Assembly: GCA_964017045.1 (NCBI GenBank)
Contig: OZ024806.1
Span: 26,027,503-26,091,502 of the forward strand
DNA length: 64,000 nucleotides
DNA from: Omphiscola glabra
Lineage: Eukaryota; Mollusca; Gastropoda; Lymnaeidae
Reading direction: 5' to 3'
This document shows positions 1 to 12,054 of this stretch, piece by piece. The notes under the pieces were generated by a model. The model saw nothing but the letters and a program-made list of their open reading frames with translations, was not told where the DNA came from and ran no database searches. How positions within the stretch are numbered: position 1 is the first letter of the stretch; the number at the start of each line of letters is the position of its first letter. Both the position numbers and the translations under genes were made by a program.

Positions 1-1287
1 AGTGTAGTCTCACAGATGCGCCAATCACGATCAGAGAGGCAGTATTTATAGCACGTTGTTACCACCCAAACACTGAGTCCCTCCCAACCGTTGATCCTCA
101 CATAATTACTAACAATCCAATACAAGAAATAACACGCACATATTATAATGTATTTATTATTATATTTTTATTTAAAAAATATTTTTTTTTTAAATTTAAC
201 AAAAGCGGCATTGCAATCGGGATATCGACTCAAACCTCAACCAATAATTGAACAGTTTAAAATAAATATTCCCCCAACCCCTTTATGTTTTAAAATTTCA
301 ACCAAGTGTAGCAAGCTTTGGGCTTGTTATTACATGAACCAGACACTTGTGCCAAGGCTCAGTTAAACGTATTATTGAATAGTCGGCATAAGTAATTCCT
401 GAGATTGTAATTAGAACATTTCTTGTTTTATAATTATAAAGTCTACATATTGCATTATCTTTATAAATAATGAGTTAATTTTAAAATGTGAATTTCTAGG
501 TCCACTGAGGCTTACAGAGCAGCAATGCTTCTAAAAGCCAAGCAACGCAGCAGCGTCTGACCTGGAAACTGAGTAATCTTACTAAGTGACATCCATACCT
601 ATTGGCGTTCATTCCCTACCATCTAATCTCTAATTCTCAGTGGAGATTTTTACCACATAAGATTTCACCAGAGATGAGGAAAGAGAAAATAGAAGCAAAA
701 ACTAAAGGTGGACAGTTGCACAAAATGAATACGCAATTAAATGCAAAGAATTTATAAACTTTGCTGTGTCAACAGTTCCTCTATACTGAACACTAGTATG
801 CTAATTGGTCATATTTGCAAGGGAGGGGACTCTCCAGGGGTGCGGGGACTCTCCAGGGGGGGGGGTGGGGGGAAAGTGTATCGTGTGCCAAGAGCCGCCG
901 ATGACAAATGTTGCATATCAAGCTTAAGAAAAGTCTACTTCCCTGATGTATAATCAGCTAATTGGGACTGTCTTATTGTCTGTCTGCTTATTTCATGTGA
1001 CTCAGTATTTTTGTCCACATGGAAAGCGTTTAAGCTAACCCGTAGTTGCCTTGTTTTCTATTTTCTTGATTTCCCAGGGATCTTCCTTTAAATGTTATTT
1101 TCCTTTATCCAAACTGCCATTAAAATGTGACATGATCTCCAAAACCTCCCATTTTGCTACCTAATACTAATACTGCATTAAATATTTTCAGCTTGCGTTG
1201 TTTCGCTTCCGCCTTTCTTATTTCCCCCTTACTCTCATTTTAGTATAAGAAGTTGTTTTGAATGAAGTGTAATGTAAAATATAGTCT
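1..1287. other. AT-rich stretch without a recognisable gene
   Basis: Only short open frames with no family resemblance are present. A G-rich tract near 820-870 contains a duplicated GGGGACTCTCCAGG motif. Nothing else could be assigned. Confidence 0.5.
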
Positions 1288-1740
1288 TTGCTGTCACATG
1301 TCCTCTGAATATATGGCCATTACTGTCCAATGCCCTCTTTAAAATGTAGCCATTACTGTCCAATGCCCTCTTTAAAATGTAGCCATTACTGTCCAATGCC
1401 CTCTTTAAAATGTAGCCATTACTGTCCAATGCCCTCTTTAAAATGTAGCCATTACTGTCCAATGACCTCTTTAAAATGTAGCCATTACTGTCCAATGACC
1501 TCTTTAAAATGTAGCCATTACTGTCCAATGCCCTCTTTAAAATGTAGCCATTACTGTCCAATGCCCTCTTTAAAATGTAACCATTACTGCCCAATGCCCT
1601 CTTTAAAATGTAGCCATTACTGTCCAATGCCCTCTTTAAAATGTAGTTATTACTGTCCAAGGCCTTCTTTAAAATGCAATCATTGCTGTCCCATGTCTTC
1701 TGTAAAATTTAATCGGTGCTGTCCCATGTCCTCTGAAAAT
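1288..1740. repeat. 33-base minisatellite, about 13-14 copies
   Basis: The unit contains CCATTACTGTCCAATG followed by CCCTCTTTAAAATGTAG. Central copies are almost identical; both edges are degenerate, as expected for an array growing by unequal exchange or slippage. Because the period is a multiple of three, long frames stay open on both strands. These are judged to be by-products of the repeat, not genes. Confidence 0.95.
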
Positions 1741-2089
1741 TGTGTATAATTTATGGAAAAATATGATTGAATGTTATTTCTTTTATCTTTCTACATACAT
1801 TACAAAAAACCCCACTATTTTCGTTCCAGTGCAGTGGACCGTCCATGCCGCTCCCCACCCCCTCCGAAATAAAGAGCCACCCCCACCCTCAATGTATTGT
1901 TTGGCTCAAGCATTTTACATAATTTATTCTTACGTCTTGTCACGGCTTTTACGAATTCTCGAATCCTCGGGAAATGGTAGAGAGAAATATTGCTTTGTAA
2001 TAATTCCCCCCCCCCCCCCCCCGTAATGGGGAGGGGGGCGTGTTATGAGTAGCATTGTTAGACCATGTCAATTAATATTCTATATATTC

Positions 2090-2190
2090 TTCTACTCCTT
2101 TTCTATACCTTGGAGGCCCAGCGATCAATGTATTGATCATCCTGGCTCCTAATAATTTAGAGGGGAAATAGTGTTGGAAATATGTTTTTA
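2090..2190 (-). mobile_element. Short LINE 3' tail fragment
   Basis: The segment around GATCAATGTATTGATCATCC resembles the reverse complement of the 3' tail of the LINE copies at 44120-45007 and 3452-3855. Only about 100 bases are left and no coding part is seen. The call rests on similarity inside this window. Confidence 0.4.
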
Positions 2191-2368
2191 CCTGCACATG
2201 GAAACAAATTTTCCTTGATTGTGAAAAAGTTTTATTATTATAATTTTAAAAAAAAAGATTCAAATAAATGAAAATACTGCAGCTATTTTGAGTCTATGTC
2301 AATAAATGGCAGTGAAATGCTTTCTATGGACAATTTTGTTGTGCTCAAAATAAACAATCGAAACATTA

Positions 2369-2560
2369 TAGACGCATAGCTAAGGGTGGGGGCAAGGGGG
2401 GCAGTCGTCCCTGGGGGCCAGAAGCGTGAGGGGCGTCACATTGTGCTTTGATATTATTATTTATTGATGAAAGTAATGGTTTGGAGAGTTGAAAAAAGAA
2501 AGGGAGGCTCTTTAAAATGAATCTTGTCCCGGGGCGCCAAACACCCAAGCTACGCCCCTG
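2369..2560. mobile_element. hAT-type MITE, degenerate (family 1)
   Basis: The left end TAGACGCATAGC and right end GCTACGCCCCTG are near-inverted repeats. The 8 flanking bases are AAACATTA and AGACATTT (6 of 8 match). The interior, with a TTTAAAATGAATCTTGTCCC block, matches the element at 8872-9064. It is non-coding, so it would have depended on a transposase from elsewhere. Confidence 0.6.
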
Positions 2561-3451
2561 AGACATTTGATTTTCGTACAAATTATGGAGTTTTACTGGA
2601 GTCTTTAAGGAAACAGAGACATGTGTTTTTGTAAGGCATGGGCACTACAACTGGCAGCTACCACTTGTAGAGGTACAATTTTAAAGGTGACGTGTAGGAA
2701 AGATGCTGTGATGACACAGTTCATATTTCAACAACGCATGATTTGTATCCCTACTGTCAAGGGTATGAAATCAATGTAGTTATGTTTGTAAGTAAATCAT
2801 GTTGAGTTAGAGAGTATACGTGTAGCGTTGTATATTGTGCGTGAATGTTGTGACGTATTTGGGTAGGGGAAGTGACGCATTAGTTTAGAGTGTTGTGTGA
2901 GGAGTGGAATGTAGATGGCGGTTGGACAAAGCGATGTTGTAGAACCTTATGAAAGAGAGCTGAGTGCCTTGTGTTTCCTGATAATTAAAGTTATATATAG
3001 TTATGAAAAGGACTTGAGTTGTTACTAATGGTTGAATTAGTGGAAGAACTTGATGAATGATCCAATCCTGAGGACATAGAAGTTGACACCTACAATGCAC
3101 GAGTTGCGTTCAGAAGTCTTATAGAAAAAAACAAAAAACAAAATAACCAGCGCAATAATAATCTTAATCTTAATTTCTTCGGGTCCTACAAAACATGACA
3201 GAAACACACTCGCTCCTGTCCTAATATAAATAAAAATGCTTTATTTCTCAAGTAACTTTAGTAGATGGGAAGTTGACGCGTTAAGGCCGCCACTGTTTGG
3301 CTGGCTAATTCTAGTAAAGAAATAAATATGGGAAAGTTACAGAATGTAGAAATACAAATGTGGACACTTGAGGTAGGCACAAGGCTTAATACATGCCACG
3401 ACTACCGAATGTGTTTTACTTTAAGAAAGGTAAAAAAAAAGGCTTTTTCTT
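2561..3451. other. Unassigned stretch; 3240-3330 resembles the 3' flank of gene B
   Basis: The bases near 3250-3320 (CAAGTAACTTTAGTAGATGG, then a GGCCGCCACTGTTTGGC block) resemble 36815-36885, just past the 3' side of gene B. This suggests another fragment of the duplicated unit. No exon was found. Confidence 0.4.
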
Positions 3452-3855
3452 CTATATGTTAAGGGCCGGCGTTCAATGTATTGAACATTCTGGCACCTAT
3501 GCATGTAGAGGTGATTTGCAATGTTTCTGTGCCTGGTGTTGGAGAGGATATTTCACTGGTTACAAGGGCTACTCAGCGAGGGTATCATGAATCGGGGGTT
3601 GAAAGGCCTGAGGCAATAGACGCAAATGTGTCAAGTGTTGTCGCCTCAACTGTTCCTTTTAGAAGCTTCTTCCAGTCCCTGATTGTCTTTGGCAAGAATA
3701 AACAGTTCTTGTACTGTGTTCCTCCTGGTATGAGCCGGAACTGCCAGTCATGGCCTCGCCGCTGTCAATGGGGGAGAGGGACGAGTTTCTGTTTAATGCT
3801 GGAGCAGTGGACCAACTCATTATTTACCTTGTACATCATGGAGAGCCTAGATGCT
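3452..3855 (-). mobile_element. 5'-truncated jockey-like LINE, 3' end only
   Basis: Read on the minus strand, this encodes the end of a LINE reverse-transcriptase ORF followed by a 3' UTR. It matches the plus-strand copy at about 44600-45007, including the LSMMYK and TIRDWK-like peptides, the stop region and the tail TTAACATATAGAAG. Frame breaks show that it is dead. A poly-G tract and AT-rich DNA follow. Confidence 0.75.
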
Positions 3856-4560
3856 ATATATTACTATTGGTTATCAGATTTCTTATAATGACAAGATACT
3901 TACTTCTGATCATCGTGGCATCAATTGGTGTGACCTCGTTTCATCTCGTTCATGGCAGGTTCTGAAAAAAAAAAGGGGGGGGGGGGGTCACGACTCTAGA
4001 ATCACCTGAATTATAAAGATCAAAGAATTTCGAGGATATACTCACAAAACGTCTTTAGACATGAAAAAAATATGTTATTTAGAGTTTTTTATGATCATTC
4101 AGAAAACGTAAATTATACACACTTGTCAATTATCAACCTGAAAACGTATTTTAAATAGACCCGTCTATGGTCATTCAAAAAAAAGTATGTACTGTACTAT
4201 AGAGTTATCTATGATCACTCAGAAAATGGTCAAATAAAAACTGACATCTGTGCATTGGTCTAATAGCAACCGACATCTGTGCATTTTTGTATAATATCCA
4301 AAGATTGTTCAAATAATAACAAAGATAAATTCTTTAAGGAATGCCCTGTTGTAACTCAACCATGTCAAACAGCTGGCTTGAACTTCTTTCTCTCCACGTT
4401 TAATACACCAACCAGCTTTGTTTACCTAGACAAGAAGTTTCTCTGATCTGCATTGATCCGCCTCGCACTACTCGCAGCGTAGTTTTCTGTATCAGATATC
4501 CCAAAGGTCTGGCAACGAGCAGATTACAGTTATGTATCTACTGTCAGCTTCAACAACATA

Positions 4561-4718
4561 GACAGGTAACTCTACACTTCGATAAAGTGTTAAATACATT
4601 GTCACTTTTGTGGCTGGTCATACAATTTAATAAAGAATAGACACGTGACTCTACACTTCGATAAAGTTTTAAATACATTGTCTCTTTTGTGGTTGGTCAA
4701 ACAATTTAACAAAGAATA
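4561..4718. repeat. 79-base tandem duplication
   Basis: Two adjacent copies begin GACAGGTAACTCTACACTTC and GACACGTGACTCTACACTTC and are about 90% alike. The rest of 3860-5215 holds no recognisable gene. Confidence 0.9.
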
Positions 4719-5216
4719 GCAATACAAATCTTGTTTGATTTATAAGTCTTCTTTGGTTTGTGCCTAGTCCCTCCGCATTAGTTTTCTGCCCTTGCGGCCA
4801 TTAAATGCAATCAATCAAAAGATCACTAGCTGAACAGTAATGACTCATCAGAATAAATATAAGACATTAATGGTGTTCGCTCTTTGTATGGGGTGAAAAC
4901 GTGGAATGACCCCGTCCACTGCGCCTCGTAAACAATGGGTTCAAACACCCAAGGTCAAATCTGTTGCCAAGCAGATACAGAGAAAGCTTCACTGATCTGG
5001 AAAAATTCAGTTTTTCAATTTCAAATATATTTTTTTCTTCTTATTTTGCCTCGTCTGCCGAAGAAGGCATTTTACCGATACTTCTCTTTTTATCACATCT
5101 GAAATATCTTATTGAACTATTTATTTACTTCACTCAGCAGGATCGAACTCCCCCATATTTTATAAAATGCCCAAAGACTTTGCGCTAATCTATGTATTTC
5201 TAAAGCTGGTATATAC

Positions 5217-5325
5217 GACCCCATGGCGTAGGCGACCCCTTGGTGTAGGCGACCCCTGGTGTAGGCGACCCCCAGGTGTAGGCGACCCCCAGAGACTAGG
5301 TGACCCCCTGGTGTAGGCGACTTAA
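5217..5325. repeat. 17-20-base imperfect GTAGGCGACCCC array
   Basis: About six imperfect units of TGGTGTAGGCGACCCCC. The motif resembles the GGGGTCGCCTAAG segment inside the SPIN-like elements, so the array may have grown from an internal piece of such an element. That origin is inference. Confidence 0.85.
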
Positions 5326-5554
5326 GGTCTTGGGGACCCCTTTGCTAATAAAAGAAAATAATATATTTTTTTTAATGACCGAAGGCTTTTACCGAGGCAT
5401 AACGATTAATTCAAGGGTCACGACAGGGGAAAAAGTCTGAGAAGCGCTGTTACTAAACGGCCTGTGAAAAGGAATGAAACCCACTTTAAAAAATACAAAT
5501 TCATTGAGTCTTTGAGTTCTGCCTATTGTAAAACAGTCTTTTCGTGTTTTAGGG

Positions 5555-5742
5555 CTGTGGTTCGCAACTTTTTTAATGCCGCGACACTATAATACAGTTC
5601 CTCATGTTTTGGTGATCCCCAACCGTAATACTATTTTCGTTGCTACTGCATAAATATGTGTTTTCCTACTATCTTAGGCGACCCCTGTGTAAGGGTCGTT
5701 CTACCCCCAAAGGAGTCGCGACCAACAGGTTGAGAACCGCTA
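5555..5742 (-). mobile_element. SPIN-like hAT MITE (copy 1)
   Basis: The ends are CTGTGGTTCGCAAC and GTTGAGAACCGCTA, the inverted termini of the CAGCGGTTCTCAACC type. The interior carries AAATATGTGTTTTCC, TTAGGCGACCCCTGTG and GGAGTCGCGACC. The flanking 8-mers TTTTAGGG and TTATAGGA match at 6 of 8. Three related copies occur at 10678, 54698 and 60456. Non-coding. Confidence 0.75.
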
Positions 5743-6171
5743 TTATAGGAAATAAGCCGTGCACGAATGGGAACGCTTCGACAATGAGGAACAACACAGT
5801 GAACCTCATTGGCTTGAAAGATAGTCATAGGTAAGATACAAAATAATTAAAAATAACATTTTTAAAATGCGAGCTAATAAAAAGTAAGTCTCAACTTCAA
5901 GACGTGACAAGTAAGTAAAACTAATGAAACAAAGAATTCTGAGAAATAGAAAAAAGGTCAGGAAGGGCAAGTTGTTAGATACTTACTTCGAAAGAAGGAC
6001 GGGAATTATATTAAAAGAAAAATAAAGGCCCCTAAACTTTGTTTTATTCTAATAAATTTTCCAGAATCCAAAATTCCCCATGTAAGTTAATAATAACATT
6101 ACATTTTTTGTCATTGATATGAAACTAAAGTTGGCGATGTCATCTCGGAGACAGTAAACATTTTCCTTGAG

Positions 6172-6554
6172 CGGGATCCTCATGAAGGACGACGTCACTA
6201 GTTGTTTGGTTGTAGTAAATTGGGATCCTCTTGAAGGACGGGTTGTAGTAAATTGGGATCCTCTTGAAGGACGGGTTGTAGTAAATTGGGATCCTCTTGA
6301 AGGACGGGTTGTAGTAAATTGAGATCCTCTTGAAGGACGGGTTGTAGTAAATTGGGATCCTCTTGAAGGACGGGTTGTAGTAAATTGGGATCCTCTTGAA
6401 GGACGGGTTGTAGTAAATTGGGATCCTCTTGAAGGACGGGTTGTAGTAAATTGGGATCCTCTTGAAGGACGGGTTGTAGTAAATTGGGATCCTCTTGAAG
6501 GACGTATTGACTAGTTGTTTAGTTTTAGTAAATTGGGATCCTCTGGAAGGACGG
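6172..6554. repeat. 33-base minisatellite, about 11 copies
   Basis: The unit is GGTTGTAGTAAATTGGG followed by ATCCTCTTGAAGGACG. Most copies are identical apart from one GGG to GAG change; the edge copies are degenerate, with a GTCACTAGTTGTTT insertion. The open frame across it is a repeat by-product. Confidence 0.95.
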
Positions 6555-6599
6555 GACTCACCGTTGAATATAGCCGGTGTCATCTTTGCGTGCGAAGAA

Positions 6600-7345
6600 T
6601 TAAGAAAAAAATCAACAAATATACAACAAAATAATGTGACTTCGATATCTGTTTCATGACTTTGAAGTCAATACATCATAAATTGCTTTTAGGATGAGTT
6701 ATGTAACCTTTTTTTTTTGACTTCCCAGATTTACCAATCAACGCTGTTGTGATGAGAAGAAATGCAAGACATAATTGAAAGTCTGCGTCTCATATCAAAA
6801 GTTCGATTTTACTACTAAATGTTGTCTATTGAAAAAGCCTAGAAATGTATAAATTTATCATTGTAAATAGCCAGTGGTTGTACCATCTGTTTAAGGTAAG
6901 ATCAAAGATCTCCCATTCTCTCCCATCTGTGATTTTTTAAACTATTATTTGATGCAGACAATCAAAATTTAAAAAAAACATATTTGTTTTAAAATATTAA
7001 TTTCAACAAACATGGACAAAGCAAGTACGTTGCTGCGCATGCCAAATACGGGAAGATCTGAATTAGCTATAATAATAGATCCAGATGGCGCTCCATATAT
7101 ACAACACTTTAAAATGCCCTTTGGGTTGCATCATTATTTTCCTCTTTTAAACTGCTTTCTTGTCAAATCATGACTGAAAAAATGGTTTAGATGGGGCTGT
7201 AAATTATTGGGGAAGTAATTAGTATGGAAAACCACAGTTTTGTGTACAAAGGGACATAATAATCATAACACTGGGGTTCCACCAGTTACGTCTCTCGGAA
7301 ATTGTTCTAGATTTTTTTAATTAAAAAAAACGTATTCTGATATGA
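6600..7345. repeat. 3'-flank block of the gene A unit, also present at about 23080-23740
   Basis: Shared segments include AAGAAATGCAAG near 6757, GTAAATAGCCAGTGG near 6865, CCAGATGGCGCTCCA near 7081 and AAATTATTGGGGAAGT near 7201. They occur in the same order in block D. This ties D to the gene cluster even though D has no exons. Confidence 0.7.
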
Positions 7346-7360
7346 AATGTGGTTACTGGA

Positions 7361-7432
7361 ATTTTGATCGAAAGAAATTTCGTCGACGGAAAATTGATCG
7401 ACGGAAATTTGATCGAACGGAAATTCGGTCGA
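7361..7432. repeat. Short GATCGACGGAAATTT array
   Basis: About five imperfect 15-base units of the type GATCGACGGAAATTT. Small frames across it are by-products. Confidence 0.7.
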
Positions 7433-8054
7433 ATCTTTATTTCAGTTCACACGTTAAAATTTTCGTCAAATTTCTTTTTGAATGCACTACACTATATAGT
7501 AAAAAAAATAATGCGCTCAAAAAGAAATTGAAGCAAACATACTACTGCGGGTTGTTTATAATAAAATGTATGAAACACTTTATTGTTTAAACAAACTGAC
7601 CGTGGTAAAGAAAGTGTGTTTAATTGTGTAGACCCTTAATTTTAATTACTTTTCTTCTCAAATACGTGTGCATGGCCAAGAAGAATTTGAATTTTTAATT
7701 TTGAAAAGCAAAGTAAAATAATTAGAAAGTGAAAATGAAACACACAAAAAAGATGTTTTGAGTTTACTTTTTACGCCAAGACTACTTCTGAGTTGAGCTG
7801 TTTAAATTTACATACTCAAAATATGTATCATAATATTTAAAATTGTTATAAATTATAACATTTCGTATTTGTATGATTCCAATACAAACTTTCAGATTCG
7901 TCATACATGTGTCATTTCAAGTTATATTATTACAAAGAAGGCCACAATGCTTTAAAAGAAAATTTAGAAAGCCATGCGCTAAATTTAGAAGAAGTCTAAG
8001 AAATTCTACAAAGGCTGACGTCTTGAAGAAATCCCATCGGACGTTTTTTGGCCG

Positions 8055-11000
8055 CTAGAGTTTGTTGTTCAGCAGGCAGGCAATGCCACCCAATGCCATA
8101 ACGAGGCCCAGAGATGAGAATAAACCAGAAACACCTGAAAAAATATAAAGGTCAAAGAATTGTAAGACACACCAAGGTAACATCTTCATAAAATGATGCA
8201 ACCTAATGGATATCATAACGTCATTAACATGAAAATGTTCTGGATTCGACGAAAGTTTTACAATGTACCCGAGCATTCTAAAGCCGCCATTATCGCCTTC
8301 GTTGCTTTAATAGACAGCTCGGCATCCGATTTCTCCCACTCTGGGCAAGTGTTATCGATGTTACGCAGACACTTTAGATGATCTGAATAAATCCTGATAC
8401 AAAATATAAAAGAAGTTAGTGACTTTCAACTGGCAGAATCATGAAATTTTCAGTGTTAAACAAGTCAACTGTGTAGATGATGCCTATATCATTTGAAGCT
8501 ATGTTAATCTAACCAAATGTGTAAGGACCCGTACTGATGAAATGAGCCAGAGAAGAAGAATTCAAATGTCAAAAACAATAATATCTCGCCAAAGTGATCC
8601 ATTAATTTACAAACTGGTCTCTTTTTCGTCGGATTGTATCTCTGGTGAAACAACAAAGCATGGAAGTGTTTTTTGTATGATTGTTGACAACTGTTTCTTT
8701 GCTAAATGATGCTCCCTCTTCCCTTTAAGTTTAAGTGGTCTACCCAATGAAAAATATGTTGCCGATACGGCTTTGCGACAAAGGCGTCGCAGGAGTTTGC
8801 GGTATTTTCCTTAAGTACTGTGTCGTAGATGTTTTTAGTTGAGATTTCTCCGTCTCGTAGATGAGCCACCACAGAGGCGTAGTTAAGGGGGCAGAAGGGG
8901 GGGGGCAGATGTCTTTTGGCGACAGACAAGTTAGGTGAGCCAAAATGTGCTTTGATATTATTTTATTGCTGAAAATAATGGATTTGAGAGTTGAGTAAAA
9001 AGACAGATGGTCGCTTTAAAATGAATCTTGTCCCCCGAGGGCCAAAAATCTAGATACGCGTCTGAGCAACCATCCAACGTTCATGAATCACATACACCCG
9101 GAGAGTCTGAATAAGAGTTAATTTGGGTTTCTTCCTATTTGCTGATTTCACAATTTTTCTACCGCGCATCCACACAACGAACAATGTACCACACAACGAA
9201 CCATGTACCACACAACGAACCATGTACCACACAACGAACCATGTACCACACAACGAACCATGTACAACATAACTAACCTAATTATGCTCGTCCGAAGTCA
9301 GATACTATACTCTTTAGCAAACAATAACATGGCTGTTTCTTTATGACAGTAAAGATAAAGTGTCTTGAAGTGCACATAGATGTCGTTTTCTTTGGCTTTC
9401 TGTGTATTTATTTATTGGTGTGTGTGTGTGTGGGGGGGATGTCGTTGACTTGTTGTGTTTGCTGTGGCTTATGTGTATAGATGGCTTTAAAAAAAGACCG
9501 TATGAAGTAAGTGTAGTAAAGACTAATACAAAATCCTGTGGAAGAAACTGTGTAATTTTAGTTCTTATGAAAGCTATTTTCGTGAGGTTTTGTGACAAAA
9601 ATTGGGAGGGGGGGAAGGGTAGAGGGGGAGGGTGTTTTTTCGGTGGTTAGGAAATAAATTAAATTATTTCCCCCATAGTTTACCACGAGAAACATTATCC
9701 GATGGTCAGAAGAGCGGATATGTTTTATTTTTGTTTAAATTATTTTGCGCACCTTTTAGATGCGCACTGTTATTAGTTGCAAGTCAGGACTGGTGCGTTC
9801 GATTAACTTTCGTTACTAACTGATCATGTCCTGAATAATAACCAACAATCGGCGACTGGTAATAACTGGTAATAATAAGAAATGTCTATTCCCTTCCGCC
9901 CGTACAAATGATTTTTAATATTATTATCATATTTAGACTAAACGACAATTTCTCAAATAAAATTCACTAGAATCTTTATATGAGTAAACATGTTCATTTC
10001 TTGAGACAGGATTGTGAGGTCAAGTGCGTTGATCTGTGATGAATGTATGAGCTTAATAAACTGACTTTACAAAAGTTCATTAACCAATTTATTGCTCTTA
10101 TGAATATTGAAACGTAACTGCGTGCACTTAGTCTGAGGTATTCTGAATACGTTAGTTTGTCGAAATTAAACCCCAAACATCTAGATATATTTAGCACTGA
10201 CTCCCATTTGTGGTTATCTGAGCTAAAGCGTTACAGCCAGCTTGGTTACAGCTGCGACGCCTTCTTGGGTTTAAATAAAACACATTAGCGACATCAACTT
10301 GTGTTTAAACATAACGACTGCCCTTTATCAAAACTGTCCACTCAAGCTGATTAAATTGGTAAAACAAGAAAACAATTATAATGATATTAAAGGTTAAGAA
10401 TAATTTTTTTTTTAAAAACACGCTTACTCGCATATTTCGCCTTTCGGTGGGCCACAGGTACAATAACACGAGGCCACGTCCAGTGCTGTTGGAACATAGA
10501 AAATAGCGATATTCTTAGATCAAATGTTAAATATACGCCTGAATGGTGATGTATGTGTCCAAGTCACGTCGGATGGTGAGCTGTTGTGTCGTGAAGTGCA
10601 CGAAGAACATTAGCCCTGAAATGTCAAGGTCATGGTAGTTTGTGTTAAACTTCATATGTCATCGCTTTGCTTTGAATCAGCGGTTCATCAGCCTGGGGAT
10701 CACGACCCATTTGGGGATCGAACGACCCTTATTCAGGGGTCGCCTAAGACCATCGGAAAAACACATATTTATGAAGTACCAACGCAAATAATTGTAGGGT
10801 TAGGGGGGTCACCAGAACATGACTGACTGTATTAAATGGTCGCGTCATTAGGATGATTGAGAGCCACTGCTTTAAATGTATCTATCTTTTAATTTAGTAT
10901 CTAAATTCCTTGGTGGAGGCATAAGTATCTTCAAATACATAGACGTGCATAAAGGTCAATGAAATTCCATTGGTTGCTCAAAAAACAGTTAACACTTTAA

Positions 11001-11721
11001 ACACCGTTAAGGAAGTTTCTGATTACCTTTCAAAAAATAACTAAGTGCTAAAATCTAACACATCATCAAAAAGTTCAACAGGAAGATCTACATTTTAAAC
11101 AAAAATGAAATACTTGTTTTATTTAATAAATGGCAGATTGGCCACTGAAGCCTGATGGTGAGTTGTGGAAAGTTGAGATTCAAAAAAAAAAAAGAATGTC
11201 ATGTGGTTGGCAAGAGAAGGTTAACAATTGATACATGTCATGTGGTTGGCAAGAGAAGGTTAACAATTGATACATGTCATGTGGTTGGCAAGAGAAGGTT
11301 AACAATTGATACATGTCATGTGGTTGGCAAGAGAAGGTTAACAATTGATACATGTCATGTGGTTGGCAAGAGAAGGTTAACAATTGATACATGTCATGTG
11401 GTTGGCAAGAGAAGGTTAACAATTGATACATGTCATGTGGTTGGCAAGAGAAGGTTAACAATTGATACATGTCATGTGGTTGGCAAGAGAAGGTTAACAA
11501 TTGATACATATCATGTGGTTGGCAAGAGAAGGTTAACAATTGATACATGTCATGTGGTTGGCAAGAGAAGGTTAACAATTGATACATGTCATGTGGTTGG
11601 CAAGAGAAGGTTAACAATTGATACATGTCATGTGGTTGGTAAGAGAAGGTTAAAATACTAAGCAATAGTAAATACCTGCAAAGAGACACACTGTCAGAAC
11701 GATGAGATTACTTTGAGCCAT
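8055..11721 (-). CDS. Gene A: small secreted Cys-rich membrane-tethered protein (four exons)
   Basis: Unrecognised family. The spliced minus-strand exons are 11721-11676, 10485-10428, 8393-8269 and 8134-8055, giving 102 residues ending in TAG. All introns are GT-AG and the phases are 1, 2, 1. Residues 1-15 (MAQSNLIVLTVCLFA) look like a signal peptide. The mature part begins near LDVAS and has seven cysteines: a CxCxC cluster, then four more spaced about 7, 8, 7 and 23 residues apart. It ends in a hydrophobic segment (LGLVMALGGIACLL) and a short NNKL tail, so it is either GPI-anchored (SGVSG as possible anchor site) or a single-pass membrane protein. The start is the only ATG that opens the signal peptide, and gene B shares it. 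An AATAAA lies at 7584-7579 on the same strand, a possible poly(A) signal. Function is unknown; a surface or defence role would be speculation. Support is the matching exon structure in gene B. Confidence 0.78.
8872..9064. mobile_element. hAT-type MITE (family 1) in intron 2 of gene A
   Basis: The termini are CAGAGGCGTAGTTAAG and CTAGATACGCGTCTG. The target duplication AGCCACCA/AGCAACCA matches at 7 of 8. The interior matches the element at 2369-2560. It is absent from the same position in gene B, so it arrived after the duplication or was lost there. Confidence 0.75.
9171..9265. repeat. 19-base minisatellite, 5 copies, in intron 2 of gene A
   Basis: Five head-to-tail copies of CACACAACGAACCATGTAC, nearly perfect. 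Gene B has only one diverged trace of this motif near 38450 (GACGAACAATATAGCGC), so the array expanded in A. Confidence 0.93.
10010..10270 (-). mobile_element. Possible tRNA-derived SINE in intron 2 of gene A
   Basis: On the minus strand, TTTAGCTCAGATAACC (about 10228-10213) resembles a pol III A box. GGGGTTTAATTTCGAC (about 10174-10159), some 55 bases on, resembles a B box. The copy in gene B (about 46010-46285) keeps a better B box, GGGGTTCAATTCCGAC. The insertion therefore predates the duplication. No clear tail or target duplication was seen. Confidence 0.35.
10678..10869 (+). mobile_element. SPIN-like hAT MITE (copy 2) in intron 1 of gene A
   Basis: It starts CAGCGGTTCATCAGCC and ends GATTGAGAGCCACTG, with target duplication CTTTGAAT/CTTTAAAT (7 of 8). 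Inside are GGGGTCGCCTAAGACCATCG and AACACATATTTATGAAGTAC. It is absent from gene B's intron 1. Confidence 0.82.
11197..11654. repeat. 39-base minisatellite, about 11.7 copies, in intron 1 of gene A
   Basis: The unit is TGTCATGTGGTTGGCAAG followed by AGAAGGTTAACAATTGATACA. Copies are almost perfectly identical; one has CATATCATG and the last has GGTAAG. The array ends about 20 bases from the exon 1 splice donor. Gene B carries a single unit at about 47339-47376, so the expansion is recent and specific to A. Long frames on both strands are by-products. Confidence 0.96.
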
Positions 11722-12054
11722 CTCGAATCACTTGTGATTATTTTTTGTTTTGGGGGGTGGGAGTCGGGGGTTGGGTGGGGGGTTACAGATCTGTTTCTAG
11801 GATCGATTTTAAAGCATAGAAATAGAAGAAAAATAAATAAATTAGAATATAAACTAACAAATTGTTAGTCTTATAAAGCTAAACATAAGACAACTCTATT
11901 ACCTCGTGGCTTTAAAGTTCTCCCCAACAATTTTTAGCCGTAAGCTGTACAGTGTGAATATATCTTTTTGTACACGTTTAACAGTTTAAGTTTTAAGGAA
12001 CAAAATGTTGTATTCAACCTTTACCGGATAATATACACGGGGTATATAAAAAAT

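Noticed and set aside
1235..1749. Two overlapping open frames of about 140 codons on opposite strands
   Set aside because: They consist only of an 11-residue repeat from a 33-base minisatellite; no start context, splice or family support.
6140..6583. 147-codon minus-strand frame with an NPSFKRIPIYY repeat
   Set aside because: By-product of a 33-base minisatellite.
11155..11689. Frames of 168 and 169 codons on both strands
   Set aside because: By-products of the 39-base array in intron 1 of gene A.
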